The notes under the pieces are model-generated. The model had not been told where the DNA came from. It made no database searches and saw only the letters and a list, made by a program, of their open reading frames with translations. Source: Acidobacteriota bacterium (GTDB lineage Bacteria; Acidobacteriota; HRBIN11). From it: 11,851 nt of DNA. Numbering within the stretch: the stretch's first letter is position 1; the number at the start of each line of letters is the position of its first letter. The DNA lies in contig JAUQPV010000055.1 of NCBI GenBank assembly GCA_030550225.1, positions 1 to 11,851 of the forward strand. The letters run 5' to 3'. Shown here one piece after another: positions 4,796 through 11,851 of the stretch. Both the position numbers and the translations under genes were made by a program.

Positions 4796-5638
4796 TCCTT
4801 CCTTCCCCGCCGGGACCCGAATCCCCCGGAGGTTGAAGTAGACCCGCAAGAGCCATCGCTCCCAGGCCGGCCGGTGCTTCTGGTAGTACCGCCATTGGGA
4901 GGCCCGGCGGGCCTGCCGGACCCGGGCTCGAATCTGAGGATTGCGGTGCATACTCTGGCCCCGAAAGTGGACGACGCGGGCCGTCGGGACCCACCAGACT
5001 TTCCAGCCCGCTTGATTGAGCCGCAAACCGAAGTCGCAGTCCTCATAGTACATGAAGAATGTGGGGTCCAGGCCGCCGACGGCGTCCCAGGCGGCCCGTC
5101 GGATCATCATGCAGGCCCCTGAGACCCACGTGACGGGCATGGGTTCAGAGCGTTGTCGCCATCGGGCCTGGAGCCAGGGGAGACGTAGCCATCGGGTCCG
5201 CCACCGGTATAGGAATTCCCGTCCGAAGGTGATAGGCGCCCCCCACGACGGCTCGACGAAGCCATCGGGAGACTGAATGCGGGGGCCGACGGCGCCGGCG
5301 TCCGAATGGGATGCCATGAACTCGGTGAGGTCCCGGAGCGCTCCCGGGGGGAACACGACGTCGGCGTTAGCGATGCATACGGGGTCGGCGTCGGTCGCCA
5401 GGGCCGACCAGCCGGCGTGGCAAGCGACGCTGAAGCCCGGATTGTCGGGCCGTTCGACGAGTCGCACGTCGCCGAGCCACTCGACGGCGATGTGGAACCA
5501 GGACCGGACTTGAGGCTCCTCGGAGGTATCGACGACGACGACCTGGAGGGACAGGCCTTGAAAGCGAAGGCTCTGCAAGGCTACCCACAGGTCGTCCGGC
5601 GTTCGGTAGTGGACGACGATGACGCCGATTCGTTGCAC
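4775..5638 (-). CDS. Family 2 glycosyltransferase (rhamnosyltransferase-like)
   Basis: The protein has 287 residues. It has the GT-A fold signature of GT2 enzymes that add sugars such as rhamnose to surface polysaccharides: GVIVVHYRTPDDL (5-17), VVVVDTS with the nucleotide-binding Asp37, RPDNPGFSVACHAGW (63-77), IANADVVFPPGAL (89-101, NAD in place of the usual DxD), VSGACMMIRR (172-181) and the acceptor-site stretch FFMYYEDCDFGLRL (194-207). It is expected on the cytoplasmic side of the membrane using an NDP-sugar. The GTG start lies 8 bases after the kinase stop, so it is probably translated from the same mRNA. Its ribosome site (GAGAAG) is weak, which fits coupled translation. The last residues after about position 278 are encoded by the heptamer array and lie outside the family's conserved region. 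The exact sugar and acceptor cannot be read. Confidence 0.9.
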   Translation of the reverse strand: MQRIGVIVVHYRTPDDLWVALQSLRFQGLSLQVVVVDTSEEPQVRSWFHIAVEWLGDVRLVERPDNPGFSVACHAGWSALATDADPVCIANADVVFPPGALRDLTEFMASHSDAGAVGPRIQSPDGFVEPSWGAPITFGREFLYRWRTRWLRLPWLQARWRQRSEPMPVTWVSGACMMIRRAAWDAVGGLDPTFFMYYEDCDFGLRLNQAGWKVWWVPTARVVHFRGQSMHRNPQIRARVRQARRASQWRYYQKHRPAWERWLLRVYFNLRGIRVPAGKEGGMGNEE

Positions 5639-5646
5639 GGGGCTTC

Positions 5647-8600
5647 TCAGGGATAGGGATTCGGGGTTGGGGAGACGGGAATATCCGTCCCCCGACCCCC
5701 ATCGTACTCCCGCATGGCCGGCAGGACGATCCGGAAGACGGGGCCGTCTGGTGCGTTTTCGGCTTTCAGGGTCCCGCCTTGCATTTCGACATACCGCCGG
5801 GCCAGGGGCAGGCCGAGGCCGGAGCCATACTGCTTGGTCGTGAACGACGGCTCGAAGATACGTTGGAGGACTTCGTCTGGGATCGTGGGGCCCCGATTCC
5901 AGACCTCGATGGCGTAGGCGTCAGGGCCGGCTTCCCGCAGGGTCACCCGGATACGGACGTCCCGACCGACGGCCTCGACGGCATTCTCGAGGATGTTATG
6001 GAGGGCTCGGCCGAGCCACTCGGGGTCAGCCCAGACGGTCCAAGGCCGAGACGTGTCTCCCTCGATGCGGAATTCGACACAGGAGCCGGCCTCCGATGCG
6101 TAAGGCTGAAGGACTTCCGGGATCCATGCTCGAAGGTCCAGTCGACACGGCCGTAAGCGAAGTTCCTGGCTGTACTGGGCAAATTCTTGGACCCGGCGCT
6201 TTAAGGTCTCGATCTGCTTTTGCAGGCGCTCAAGGAACACGGGGAATCGAGCCTGCAGACGGGCCCATTCGCCGGCGGCCGCCATCGAGCGCATCTGGTC
6301 CAGCGTGAGTTGCATGGGCGTCAGGGGATTTTTGACGGCGTGGGCGACCTGGCGGGCCATCTCCTGCCAGGCGGCCAGCTGTTCGGCCCGGCGGGCTTCA
6401 ACTTGATAGTGGCGGAGCTGGTCGAGGAGGTCCTCGAATCGAGTCAGGATCGGTCGAAACTCCTCGGGGAGGCCCGGCGGGGCGGGGGACGGCACTTCCA
6501 AGCGGGCCGGGTCGATACCTTGGATGAATTGGACGATCCGCCGGACGGGCCGGACCAATCGGGTGGACAGGTAATAACTGACGACCATAGACAGGCCCAT
6601 CGTTAGGAAAAATCCCGTCAGGAGTTGGTGGACGATGTGACCGATACGGAACTGCAGGACATAGGAGTCGACCGAGACGGGGAGCCAGAGGGTAAAGGGC
6701 GGCAGGTCGGTCGTCAGGGTATCCGGGAGGCCCGCCGGGTTCGCCCAGACTTGGGGGAGCAGACCCATAAAGTACCATGCCCTTCGACTGGTTGCGTGGA
6801 GGCGAGTATCCTCAAAGACGTCCACGTCCCGCCGCAGGGTCCGCCGGACCCAGTGAAGGAGGGCGTCCTCGACGTCCGTCGAACCCGTGAAGGTCTGATA
6901 GTCTTGGAGGATGGTCTGGGCCTCGGCGGCGACCTGCTGGGTCTGGGTCACGAACTGGGACCGGTAGTCTTGGTACACGTAAAAGCCGATGGCCCCGTAG
7001 ACGACCAGCCACAGGAAGCCCAAGCTGGTGACGGTCGTCCCAAAGATGAGGGTTCGGAATCGAGGGGGACCCCGCCGGGGGCGGTGCCGGCGGAGGACCC
7101 ACAGCCAGGCCGGGACCATAAGCGTCAGGCCGTCCCATAGAACGAGGACAGCGAGTCGGTCGAGGAGATCGGCGGGGCCGTCATACCGAATGGCGAACTG
7201 CAGGTCCAGGGATGGATGCGGTAGGGTGTATACGGCCAGTCGTTCCCCGTAAGGTGTCTCAATGACCTGCCACTGACCTGGGCGGGCCGGCGGCCGGGGG
7301 AGCGGGAAAAACCAGGTCGTCTCCGTCAGGGCGGTCCCCTCCCGCGTCCAGGCCCCGAACCGGAACGGCCCCAGGAGCTTCTGGAACGTCTGGGTCTCGT
7401 CCATCCGGAGGGCCGGGGGAACAAAGTCCGGTCGGGCGTCCCAGGGGGCCCAATAGAGGTCCTCGGCGATGGCTAAGACGACCTGCAGGGCTCCCCTCGG
7501 GTGAGGAACGGTCCGCCGCGCGACCCGTAGGTACCGGACGCCGCCGTCGTAAACGGTCCGCCGGGTAAGAGACCATCCCTCGTCGGCCGAGCCGGGGACG
7601 CCGTCGGGTTCCTGCCACCACGGCATTTGCCAGTCCATTCGGGACTCGGCGAGGCGCCGGCCCCGCTCGTCGTACCAACGCAGGATGACCGATGAAGCGT
7701 TCATCGAGCGGGCCAAGGGAAGTCGCGTCCACAGGAAAAAAGCATGCGCCGGGTCCGGGTCCTGCGCCGCTAAGACGGGGAGCCAACGGTCGGTCAGTCG
7801 AAGCGCCTGCTCGAGGTCGATGGCCGCCTGCGCTTGGCGGAACTGATAGAGGGCTCGCCAGTCCCGTTCGACGAAGGCTTGTCGTACGGCATGACTCCGG
7901 GCCAATAGGAAGGGGTGGAGACCATAAAAGAGGCACCAGGCCGGGAGCAAGACCGGATGGGCGTCCGGTCGGCGGACCCACCGAGTCCCGACCCACACGA
8001 CCACGGCCACCGTCCAAAAAATCAGGGCGACGTGCCAGGGGGCGCCCGGTGAAGTCCTCCAAGTCATCCCTACGCCGGCGGCGGCGCCGATCAAGACCCA
8101 GCCCCCTAGCCACCGAAGCCATCCGTAGGTCAGCGACCCGATGGGAGCGATGGCCCCCATCAGCCAGAGGCCCAGGGCTAGCCGGACCCAGCGATGGAAT
8201 CCGCTGGCCTGCTCGACCTCCAAGACCTCCAGGTGACTGACGTGGAGGACGTTCGTCAAGAGGTCCATCAGGAAGCGGGCCCCGTCGGTGACGGTCAACG
8301 TCCACCCCAAGCCGATCAGGACCGCGCCGATACGCTGTCGGAACCCCGGCCGACTCCAGGACGTCCCTGGCCAACGGGCCACGGCGTAGGCCGTTCCCAA
8401 ACCCCACAAGATCAGGCCCGCGCCGCCGACCGTGAACGCCCAGAGGTTCCGCCCCCACACGGGAAGACCGTGGAGGGTAAAGAGGACGGGACTGAAGACG
8501 TCGAAGCCCGGCCCCTCCAGTCGAGCCCCCAGGCCAACCCACAGGACAGTCCCCAGGGCCGCCCAGAGGACTTTTCGGCCCCTCTCCGACCCCGCCGGCT

Positions 8601-9369
8601 CATCTCCCAAGGCTTGATAGACCATCCCTGCTAAGCCGACCCAAAGGCCGACCGCCAGCCCGATGCCGACCAGGGCCTGGAAGGCCGCCCACCAGGCCTG
8701 CATACGAGTCGAGGCGTCGGGGACCCGTCGCAAAATCCGGTCCGGCCCCTCGGCCCGGATGGTTTGGTCCCAAGAGGCCGCCAGGGCATCGCTCACCTCG
8801 GGAGCGACTTCCCACAGGACCGGTAGCCGGAGCCACCGTTGCCAGACCGGCTGAGGCACTACGTCCCACAGCGTTTGTCCCTCCTCGATACGGAGCCCCA
8901 GCCTCTGCTGAACGACGACCCGTTGAGTCCCGTCCCGGTGGAGCCCCAAAGCGAATAGACCCGCCGGCCGAGCCTGGAGAAACCAGCCGGCCGGTCGGTC
9001 CGAATCCGCTATCTGCTGGGGATCGACCGTGAAGAAGGCCCCCCACCGGTCGACGTCCGAACCCCGGGCGACCCACACACCGACGTCGGGCCGACCCCCC
9101 CAACGGCGGAAGTCGCTATCCTTCGTCTGAATCCATCGGGCCTGCCAGACATGCCACTGCGCCTGGGCCACCCAGTCTGTCGAGCGAGATAGCCCCCAGC
9201 CCGCCAGCAGGCATAAAGCGACCCCTGTGCCGACCCATCGCTCCCAGGTCTGAAGCCGCAGGCGACCCCGTCGGTCCAAAATCCAAAGACCGACCCACAG
9301 GAGGAGAAAGGCCGGCCATCGAAAGAGGGCCGCCCACAGCAGGCACCATCGAAGCCAACGCCGGGTCAT
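5647..9369 (-). CDS. Large multi-membrane-segment NtrY-type sensor histidine kinase
   Basis: The protein has 1240 residues. The ATG at 9369 overlaps the upstream stop as ATGA, which decides the start. The C-terminus is a full kinase: a last membrane helix (about 912-935), HAMP (935-990), an H-box of the NtrY style, AWQEMARQVAHAVKNPLTP, with phosphate-accepting His1010, N-box NILENAVEA (1125-1133), G1 variant NRGPTIP (1158-1164), F-box FEPSFTTK (1172-1179) and G2 GSGLGLPLA (1182-1190). The N-terminal 900 residues are unusual. Two helices (about 10-31, 44-60) are followed by a Trp-rich soluble part (62-225), some eight helices (228-490), a second soluble part (about 495-735), helices near 735-758 and 775-798, and a third soluble part (800-910). 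NtrY itself is about 750 residues. No response regulator is in the window, so its partner is unknown. The final PTPNPYP tail is encoded by a heptamer repeat. The signal sensed is not deducible. Confidence 0.9.
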   Translation of the reverse strand: MTRRWLRWCLLWAALFRWPAFLLLWVGLWILDRRGRLRLQTWERWVGTGVALCLLAGWGLSRSTDWVAQAQWHVWQARWIQTKDSDFRRWGGRPDVGVWVARGSDVDRWGAFFTVDPQQIADSDRPAGWFLQARPAGLFALGLHRDGTQRVVVQQRLGLRIEEGQTLWDVVPQPVWQRWLRLPVLWEVAPEVSDALAASWDQTIRAEGPDRILRRVPDASTRMQAWWAAFQALVGIGLAVGLWVGLAGMVYQALGDEPAGSERGRKVLWAALGTVLWVGLGARLEGPGFDVFSPVLFTLHGLPVWGRNLWAFTVGGAGLILWGLGTAYAVARWPGTSWSRPGFRQRIGAVLIGLGWTLTVTDGARFLMDLLTNVLHVSHLEVLEVEQASGFHRWVRLALGLWLMGAIAPIGSLTYGWLRWLGGWVLIGAAAGVGMTWRTSPGAPWHVALIFWTVAVVVWVGTRWVRRPDAHPVLLPAWCLFYGLHPFLLARSHAVRQAFVERDWRALYQFRQAQAAIDLEQALRLTDRWLPVLAAQDPDPAHAFFLWTRLPLARSMNASSVILRWYDERGRRLAESRMDWQMPWWQEPDGVPGSADEGWSLTRRTVYDGGVRYLRVARRTVPHPRGALQVVLAIAEDLYWAPWDARPDFVPPALRMDETQTFQKLLGPFRFGAWTREGTALTETTWFFPLPRPPARPGQWQVIETPYGERLAVYTLPHPSLDLQFAIRYDGPADLLDRLAVLVLWDGLTLMVPAWLWVLRRHRPRRGPPRFRTLIFGTTVTSLGFLWLVVYGAIGFYVYQDYRSQFVTQTQQVAAEAQTILQDYQTFTGSTDVEDALLHWVRRTLRRDVDVFEDTRLHATSRRAWYFMGLLPQVWANPAGLPDTLTTDLPPFTLWLPVSVDSYVLQFRIGHIVHQLLTGFFLTMGLSMVVSYYLSTRLVRPVRRIVQFIQGIDPARLEVPSPAPPGLPEEFRPILTRFEDLLDQLRHYQVEARRAEQLAAWQEMARQVAHAVKNPLTPMQLTLDQMRSMAAAGEWARLQARFPVFLERLQKQIETLKRRVQEFAQYSQELRLRPCRLDLRAWIPEVLQPYASEAGSCVEFRIEGDTSRPWTVWADPEWLGRALHNILENAVEAVGRDVRIRVTLREAGPDAYAIEVWNRGPTIPDEVLQRIFEPSFTTKQYGSGLGLPLARRYVEMQGGTLKAENAPDGPVFRIVLPAMREYDGGRGTDIPVSPTPNPYP
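5650..5683. repeat. Heptanucleotide-phased repeat at the kinase 3' end
   Basis: GGG recurs every 7 bases at 5656, 5663, 5670 and 5677 (GGGATTC, GGGGTTG, GGGAGAC, GGGAATA), preceded by a six-base GGGATA. It starts right after the kinase stop codon in plus-strand order and encodes the last dozen kinase residues, including PTPNPYP. Confidence 0.6.
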
Positions 9370-9782
9370 CGGGTTTGCAATACGATCAAACGCCAGGCCC
9401 GTTCGCGAAACTCCCATCCGAGTTCGACCGTGTACTCAAAGTCCTTGCCGTGGGCCCGGTCGTGAAAGCGCCACACGCCCCGGACCAACCACCGATTCCG
9501 TTCTGACCCCTCGTCCTGGACTACCTGGAAGGCACGTGTCTCCAGACGGCGCTCCATCTCTTGGAAGAGGGCCTGGGCCTGGTCTGCCGTCAGGAAGCCG
9601 CTTCGGAGGTTCGGGATTCGGACATAGATCCGGCCTTCCGAACTCAAGTAGGCGCTGAGCCGGGTCCAAGCATTGGCCCGAAAGACTTGAACGACGGCCT
9701 CCCCCAAATCGGAGGCCCTTCCCGGCAGGCCACTGACGAGCAAGAAGAGGCCGATCCACCCGATACGGACTCCCCGGGCCAT
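9366..9782 (-). CDS. Small secreted NTF2-like protein, DUF4783-like
   Basis: The protein has 138 residues. Two adjacent ATG codons (9785, 9782) follow AAGGA; the second has the better 5-base spacing. A signal peptide is clear (basic start, GLFLLVSGL, cleavage near GRA-SD at residue 23). The remainder alternates one helix-rich part (26-47), a pair of strands (RIYVRIP, 51-57), a helix beginning LTADQAQALFQEMERRL (64-80), and strands ending WRLIVLQTR. The order and the 'helix, short strands, QA..ilf helix, long strands' layout resemble DUF4783/NTF2-like proteins; this is a fold-level guess. The stop overlaps the kinase start (ATGA), so the two are translationally coupled, and a periplasmic partner or ligand-binding accessory of the kinase is plausible. 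An in-frame upstream ATG at 9866 falls in a repeat array and would bury the signal peptide, so I rejected it. Confidence 0.7.
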   Translation of the reverse strand: MARGVRIGWIGLFLLVSGLPGRASDLGEAVVQVFRANAWTRLSAYLSSEGRIYVRIPNLRSGFLTADQAQALFQEMERRLETRAFQVVQDEGSERNRWLVRGVWRFHDRAHGKDFEYTVELGWEFRERAWRLIVLQTR

Positions 9783-9846
9783 CATGATCCTTGCCGTCCA
9801 TCCGAGAGTTCGACCGTCCGGCCGTTCGCCGCCCCCGTTCCTTCCC

Positions 9847-9867
9847 TTGCATCCCATATCCCGCATC
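9847..9867. repeat. Short heptanucleotide array (GATGCAG family)
   Basis: Three in-phase units read on the minus strand as GATGCGG, GATATGG and GATGCAA. They lie about 65 bases upstream of the NTF2-like gene and belong to the same family as the first seven units at 11297-11345. Confidence 0.55.
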
Positions 9868-9980
9868 GCTTCTTCCCGACCCGCAGTCCGGCGGGGGATA
9901 CAAAGGGGAATCTTGGTCCTACCTCCCCCGACACGACGGCGGAATCCAATGGAGATCGTGCAAATTCGATGCCGTTGGGC

Positions 9981-11258
9981 TCAACCTGGGGAAGTCGGCC
10001 GACCCAACGCCTGACGGATTAGGTGGCACAGGACCGAAGGCGGGACCAGACCGCCCCGGAGGAGCACGCCGTTGAAGAAGACCGTCGGCGTGCCGGCGAT
10101 GTTCAAACGTAGGCCTAATTCGACCTGGCGGCGCACCCGTTCCTGCGTGACCGGCATGGCGGCGCAGGACTCCAAGGCAGAAGCCGAACTCGCCCCCGGG
10201 ATGCGACCCTCTAGCCAGAGAGCGATGGAGGGCTGATACATCAGCATCTCATCGTGGACTGCCCGGAGGCGGCCCTGGACGGCGGCGCATTCGGCGATGG
10301 CCGCCAACTCACAAGCCAACGGGTGGACGGGACGGGAGACGCTCGGATTACAGGCCGGGTCTAAAGGGAAGTGGCAAATTTGAATGCCGAGGTGATCTCG
10401 GAACTCCTCCGCCAGTCGCTCCAAGATGAAGGCCATCTGCGCACAGATGGGACATTGAAAGTCGATGAACTCCACGATCTGGACAGGCGAGTCGGGGCCA
10501 CCGACCAAGTAGTTACAAACGCCGGTCGGAATCTCCGCCGGCGGGGGCGGGGCCTGTAGAAACTCCGCCCAGTCGGCCGGCAGTGGTTCGTCCGTGCAGA
10601 GGCCCGTCTTCGGACCCCCCGTATACGGTGTCCCGCCCCCCGTGTAGGGCGTCGCCACGGAAGCCCGGTCTTCCTCGACCGTCGGCCCCGGCGGAGTCCT
10701 TGAAGAGAGCCGCTCCAGACTCACCGTGTTTTGCCTGTATCCCCAGCCGGCCAGGGCGATGGCACCCACGCTTAGGACCAGGGCCCAACGTCGCAGGGCT
10801 CGGTCTCGCCGCCATATCTCCGGCAGACGACGCAAGACCGGACCGAATCCGATGACCGTCGAAACCAGCAGGAGCAGGTTAATCGCATAGCCCGTATAGC
10901 ATATCGGGCAGATGGCCCCCAGGCGAGTACGCATGATCCAGAACAGGCCAGCCGAGGCCAGGACGGCCCCGAGGCCCGCCCAGGCGAACAGGACGCCGAC
11001 CCGCTCCGTCGAACGGACCCGCCACAAGACGATCAGGAGGCCCCCGTAGAAGACCAGCGCCCAGGCCGGAAGCGGAACGCCCAGCCAGTGCGCATAGGGA
11101 CTCGTCAGTACGACGTCACACCGGACTGACCTCTCGATGCCACAACCCAGGGGTGTCGCCCCCTGACGTACCTGCCGCTCGGCCCACAGCGCATACAAAG
11201 CCCATCCGACGCCCAAGACACAGACCAGCGTCATCCAAACCCGCTGGTGGAACTTCAT
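9981..11258 (-). CDS. VKOR-DsbA fusion, periplasmic disulfide-bond-forming protein
   Basis: The protein has 425 residues. The ATG at 11258 has GGTGAGG upstream; a GTG four codons earlier is less likely. Residues 1-150 form a vitamin-K-epoxide-reductase domain with four or so helices: the loop cysteines Cys39 and Cys47 (LGCGIERSVRCDVV), the Ser-containing stretch LTSPYAHWLGVPLP, and the quinone-side active site CPICYTGY (Cys117, Cys120). A further helix (157-173) and a Pro/Gly linker lead to a DsbA-like thioredoxin domain (about 247-420) with active site CPIC (Cys269, Cys272) and cis-Pro in AGTPTVFFNG (Pro391). Such fusions replace DsbB and DsbA: the thioredoxin part oxidises exported proteins and VKOR passes the electrons to quinone. 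Further cysteines (221, 248, 295, 303, 316, 324, 365, 411) include the FPLDPACNP and HPLACELAA motifs seen in related DsbA-like proteins. It may lie upstream of the NTF2-kinase operon but is separated from it by 198 bases. Confidence 0.93.
   Translation of the reverse strand: MKFHQRVWMTLVCVLGVGWALYALWAERQVRQGATPLGCGIERSVRCDVVLTSPYAHWLGVPLPAWALVFYGGLLIVLWRVRSTERVGVLFAWAGLGAVLASAGLFWIMRTRLGAICPICYTGYAINLLLLVSTVIGFGPVLRRLPEIWRRDRALRRWALVLSVGAIALAGWGYRQNTVSLERLSSRTPPGPTVEEDRASVATPYTGGGTPYTGGPKTGLCTDEPLPADWAEFLQAPPPPAEIPTGVCNYLVGGPDSPVQIVEFIDFQCPICAQMAFILERLAEEFRDHLGIQICHFPLDPACNPSVSRPVHPLACELAAIAECAAVQGRLRAVHDEMLMYQPSIALWLEGRIPGASSASALESCAAMPVTQERVRRQVELGLRLNIAGTPTVFFNGVLLRGGLVPPSVLCHLIRQALGRPTSPG
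10615..10656. repeat. 21-base tandem duplication in the VKOR-DsbA linker
   Basis: Two adjacent 21-base units (10615-10635, 10636-10656), each beginning CCCCCCGT, encode the doubled TPYTGG motif at residues 203-215. The duplication is in frame and lies in the flexible linker between the two domains, so it should be tolerated. Confidence 0.6.
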
Positions 11259-11296
11259 CGCGGCCCTCACCGTTCGACCTGGAACGACCGGGACTC

Positions 11297-11373
11297 AATG
11301 CAGGATACAAGATGCAGGATACGGGATGCAAGATGCAAGATTCGGTCTTGGGTGTCGGGTGTTCGGTGTTTAG
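11297..11373. repeat. Eleven-unit chimeric heptanucleotide array
   Basis: Exactly 77 bases, eleven units of 7. The first seven belong to the GATGCAG family (AATGCAG, GATACAA, GATGCAG, GATACGG and so on). The last four belong to the TGTTGGG family (TCTTGGG, TGTCGGG, TGTTCGG, TGTTTAG). Phase is unbroken across the join. It fills the gap between the VKOR-DsbA gene and the protease-like gene, and I see no gene in that gap. Confidence 0.75.
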
Positions 11374-11470
11374 GAACCCAGGGTCAGGAGCGGGGGTCAG
11401 GTGTTCCCGAGACGCTGGCTCAAGTCCATAGTCGGTTAGTCTGTGGTCTTGGGGGGCCGTGGCCTATGAC

Positions 11471-11851
11471 CTACCCACCGACCTGGCTCCGGAGGCGTTG
11501 GACTTCCTCGTACAGGTGGGGAATGCGGGGGAGGCTCATCGTCTGGGCGCCGGCCGCCTGGGCCCGCTCCACGTGCCAGTAACAGAAGGCCAACTTCGTC
11601 AGGGACCGGAGAAAGCGGCGGCGGGCCTGGAATCTCTGGGGCTTTCCTAAGGCTCCCAGAAGCCACCGAACCCGACCCCAAAAGGAGCCGGCGATCCGGA
11701 GCTCAGCCTCTGTGATGAGGCGTCCGACCTCCGGGGTCAGCAGGCGCCGGACGATCCGGCCCTCCCGGACGACCAAGTAGACGACGCCGCCCAGGAAGGC
11801 CAGGAACAACGGGACCCAAACGACCAAGTACAACACAAAAAAGAAGGCCCC
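11471..11851 (-). CDS. Probable PrsW-family membrane protease, C-terminal part (truncated by window)
   Basis: The frame stays open to the window edge (GAFFF before the GTG at 11836), so this is the last 126 residues of a longer protein. The GTG is not a likely start. One hydrophobic helix (about the first 25 visible residues) is followed by a basic cytoplasmic tail: VREGRIVRRLLTPEVGRLIT, an RRFLRSLTKLAF motif and a final helix ending LRSQVGG. This order (last membrane helix, 'R.ll..L.pEv..g.it', 'RRF...l.kLAf', closing 'lR..v') recalls the C-terminus of PrsW intramembrane metalloproteases. The catalytic Glu and His motifs would lie outside the window, so the assignment is tentative. Another multi-pass membrane protein is possible. 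Confidence 0.5.
   Translation of the reverse strand, partial: GAFFFVLYLVVWVPLFLAFLGGVVYLVVREGRIVRRLLTPEVGRLITEAELRIAGSFWGRVRWLLGALGKPQRFQARRRFLRSLTKLAFCYWHVERAQAAGAQTMSLPRIPHLYEEVQRLRSQVGG

Noticed and set aside
5830..5900. Kinase G1 box with Asn and no DxGxG motif, as a sign of an inactive kinase
   Set aside because: The NxGPxIP variant is common in active histidine kinases, and the H, N, F and G2 boxes are all intact.
7259..8542. A 427-codon minus-strand frame inside the kinase gene
   Set aside because: It overlaps the transmembrane and sensor part of the kinase in another frame, is rich in Arg, Gly and Pro, and shows no domain. The kinase frame is continuous and makes sense throughout.
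11297..11373. A CRISPR array
   Set aside because: The units are 7 bases with no spacers, and no cas gene is present.

Overview
The window is GC-rich bacterial DNA. It reads as part of a Gram-negative chromosome, probably a thermophilic Acidobacteriota-like lineage. The pointers are a C-terminal piece of an 'acidobacterial VWFA-related' protein, an outer-membrane barrel protein with a terminal Phe, a transporter whose sequence follows Aquifex LeuT closely, and a VKOR-DsbA fusion. The taxonomy is an inference from family content. No rRNA, tRNA, CRISPR array, transposase or phage gene is visible.

Left part (1-4300). The 3' end of the VWFA-related gene (+) converges on a minus-strand transporter module. 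That module is a LeuT-type sodium:amino-acid symporter (1075-2901) with a single-helix small protein downstream (700-855), which I interpret as a MetS-like accessory subunit. The small gene appears to have its own promoter and lies between two direct copies of a palindromic element. A 551-base intergenic region then separates the transporter from a divergent gene for a secreted outer-membrane beta-barrel protein (3453-4289). It holds a good plus-strand promoter and a striking 11-bp inverted repeat.

Middle (4290-4774). This is a gene-free convergent region packed with structure: a strong hairpin, a REP-type palindrome, an inverted pair of heptanucleotide arrays, a 95-base imperfect hairpin and another heptanucleotide array.

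Right part (4775-11851), all minus strand. A tight three-gene unit runs right to left. A small secreted NTF2-like protein (9366-9782) overlaps by ATGA a 1240-residue NtrY-type histidine kinase with about a dozen membrane segments (5647-9369). Eight bases later comes a family-2 glycosyltransferase (4775-5638). This suggests envelope sensing coupled to surface glycan synthesis, but no response regulator is present. Upstream lie a VKOR-DsbA disulfide-forming fusion (9981-11258) and the C-terminal end of a probable PrsW-family membrane protease (11471-11851, cut by the window edge).

The most unusual property is a set of short tandem repeats, almost all with an exact 7-base period. They occur at most gene borders in the right half. 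Several unrelated heptamer families are used, families are joined in phase in one array, and two arrays run into coding sequence and supply the C-terminal tails of the kinase and the glycosyltransferase.
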